7,237 nucleotides of DNA from Acidobacteriota bacterium (GTDB lineage Bacteria; Acidobacteriota; Aminicenantia; UBA2199): assembly GCA_021817755.1 (NCBI GenBank), contig JAKAGC010000191.1:1-7237 (forward strand), given 5' to 3'. Made by a program: the position numbers and the translations under genes. The notes beneath the pieces were generated by a model. It ran no database searches, was not told the origin of the DNA, and worked only from the letters and a program-made list of their open reading frames with translations. Shown in pieces: positions 6,078 to 7,237 of the stretch; position 1 is the first letter of the stretch, and each line of letters starts with the position of its first letter.

Positions 6078-7175
6078 TTAGCGTTTCGTATAATTCTTAT
6101 CGATCCAGTTTTTATATTCCCCGGAGCGTACATGTTCTACCCATTCCCGGTTTTCCACATACCATCTGACTGTCTTTTTAAGACCTTCATCGAAAGTAAC
6201 CGATTGCGTCCATCCCAATTCATTTTTTATTTTATCGCAATTAATCGCATATCTTCTATCATGTCCCGGACGATCTTTTACATATACGATCAAATCCGAA
6301 TAACTTGCTATTTTTTTTGCTGCACAATTAAGGAAATTGTTTTCTTTTAGCGGCAATATTTCTTCCAGATAGGCACATATTTTTTTAACCACATCGATAT
6401 TCGTCTGTTCGTTTTCTCCACCGATATTGTACGTTTCACCCGCTTTTCCTCTCCGGGTGATCGTATAGATTGCCGAACAGTGATCTTCCACATATAACCA
6501 ATCCCTTACATTCAATCCATCTCCATAAACCGGCAGGTTTCTACCTTCCATTCCATTCAAAATCATTAATGGGATCAGCTTTTCAGGGAATTGGTACTGG
6601 CCATAGTTATTGGAGCAATTGGAAACCGTAACAGGGATACCATACGTATGGTAATACGCTCTCACCAGATGATCCGACGATGCCTTCGATGCTGAATAGG
6701 GACTCCGCGGATCGTATTTTGTCTCTTCAAAAAAGAAACCCGTATCCCCTAAACTTCCGTATACCTCATCCGTTGAAATATGATGAAAAAGAACCTTATC
6801 AAAGTCTTCCTGTTTCCAATGTTTTCGGATCACTTCCAATAAAGTAAATGTTCCCATGATATTTGTTTTGATAAAATCCCCAGGGCCGTGAATGGAACGG
6901 TCTACGTGCGATTCCGCAGCAAAATGAACAATCATATCCACATTATGACGCGTGATAATTTCTTCCATTGCATGAAAATCCGTTATATCCGCTTCATAGA
7001 AGGAATACCGTTTTTCACCTTCATTTCCGTATTTTTTATCGATTTCTGCCAGGTTTTCCAGGTTCCCCGCATAAGTTAACCGGTCTACATTAATCACATT
7101 GGAAACAAAATCCTTCCGGTTGAAAATGTACCTGATATAATTGCTCCCGATAAAACCCGCCCCTCCCGTTACCAT
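6078..7175 (-). CDS. rfbB: dTDP-glucose 4,6-dehydratase (RmlB/RfbB)
   Basis: This NAD-dependent cytoplasmic enzyme of the extended SDR family turns dTDP-glucose into dTDP-4-keto-6-deoxyglucose, the second step towards dTDP-rhamnose and other deoxysugars of LPS, capsule or glycans. Numbering from the ATG at 7175 (365 residues), the NAD-binding motif TGGAGFIGS is at 3-11. RLTYAGNL (32-39) and HFAAESHVDRS (84-94) follow. The dehydratase signature STDEVYG (134-140) carries the catalytic Thr-Asp-Glu triad 135-137, the SDR Tyr/Lys pair is Y160 and K164 in YSASK, and NNYGQYQFPEK (189-199), RDWLYVEDH (224-232) and DRPGHDRRYA (301-310) complete the family pattern. The active site looks intact. The coordinates give the certain coding part. 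The ATG at 7175 aligns inside the first beta strand and lacks a Shine-Dalgarno sequence, while the frame stays open to the window edge, so the real start is probably upstream. Its usual partners RmlA, RmlC and RmlD are not in view. Confidence 0.93.
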   Translation of the reverse strand: MVTGGAGFIGSNYIRYIFNRKDFVSNVINVDRLTYAGNLENLAEIDKKYGNEGEKRYSFYEADITDFHAMEEIITRHNVDMIVHFAAESHVDRSIHGPGDFIKTNIMGTFTLLEVIRKHWKQEDFDKVLFHHISTDEVYGSLGDTGFFFEETKYDPRSPYSASKASSDHLVRAYYHTYGIPVTVSNCSNNYGQYQFPEKLIPLMILNGMEGRNLPVYGDGLNVRDWLYVEDHCSAIYTITRRGKAGETYNIGGENEQTNIDVVKKICAYLEEILPLKENNFLNCAAKKIASYSDLIVYVKDRPGHDRRYAINCDKIKNELGWTQSVTFDEGLKKTVRWYVENREWVEHVRSGEYKNWIDKNYTKR

Positions 7176-7237
7176 TACCGAGCGTGGGCAAAACCGTTCC
7201 GTTTCTATTCCCTGTGTAGTGCTTTTTAAATTATCAT
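7176..7237 (-). other. rfbB: Open reading extension upstream of the rfbB ATG, probable N-terminal part
   Basis: Reading the minus strand in the rfbB frame, all 20 complete codons from the window edge to the ATG at 7175 are sense codons, ending in FCPRSV before MVTGG. There is no ATG, GTG or TTG in this stretch, so if it is coding the start lies outside the window. RmlB proteins normally have a few residues before the LVTGG strand, which the sequence SV-MVTGG supplies. An N-terminal extension of at least 20 residues would be longer than usual. It could instead be untranslated leader DNA with a late start at 7175. Confidence 0.5.

Noticed and set aside
6066..6080. Inverted repeat TAATTAA-C-TTAATTA considered as a strong terminator or a protein site
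   Set aside because: It is made almost only of A and T, its stem would be weak with a very small loop, and it partly consists of the RmlB stop codon. It is kept only as a note in the convergent spacer.

Overview
The window looks like chromosomal DNA of a Bacteroidota bacterium or a close relative. The clearest signs are the peptidase-ABC exporter and its HlyD partner: the N-terminal C39 domain wording (QLDSMDCGPT, ITREGVS, DPAHGL) and the adaptor wording (RSDEVQEIMG, WIIRWGIT, FFKYPDII) are the forms I associate with Bacteroidota. The DNA is moderately AT-rich. Genus and species cannot be read from the sequence.

Layout from left to right. (1) 21-102, minus strand: a complete tRNA-Leu(UAG) with a good promoter-like sequence behind it. 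(2) 103-292: a gene-free spacer holding that promoter and, facing right, a weak candidate promoter plus a 6-1-6 palindrome. (3) 293-2249, plus strand: an acyl-ACP thioesterase gene and a GT4-family glycosyltransferase gene that overlap by 11 bases, so they are probably one translationally coupled unit. (4) 2250-2409: an AT-rich spacer without a gene, ending in a sigma70-like promoter that runs into the next start codon. (5) 2410-6024, plus strand: a two-gene exporter made of a C39-peptidase/ABC transporter and an HlyD-type periplasmic adaptor, with stop and start codons abutting. (6) 6025-6077: a short convergent spacer. (7) 6078-7175 and probably on to the window edge, minus strand: dTDP-glucose 4,6-dehydratase (RmlB/RfbB), whose true N-terminus seems to lie outside the window.

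Working together: the exporter pair should remove a double-glycine-type leader from a small peptide and push the mature peptide through the inner membrane. An outer-membrane TolC-like channel, the peptide precursor and any peptide-modifying enzyme are all missing from this window, so the substrate is unknown. The thioesterase releases fatty acids from ACP, the glycosyltransferase adds a sugar to an unknown acceptor, and RmlB makes the dTDP-4-keto-6-deoxyglucose used for rhamnose and related envelope sugars. This suits a cell-envelope neighbourhood, but nothing in the sequence proves that the three units serve one pathway.

No insertion sequence, CRISPR array, phage gene or attachment site was seen. 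The best points for a second look are the missing active-site Asn in the thioesterase, the exporter without a visible cargo, the promoter placed so that the exporter mRNA could be leaderless, and the unresolved N-terminus of RmlB.
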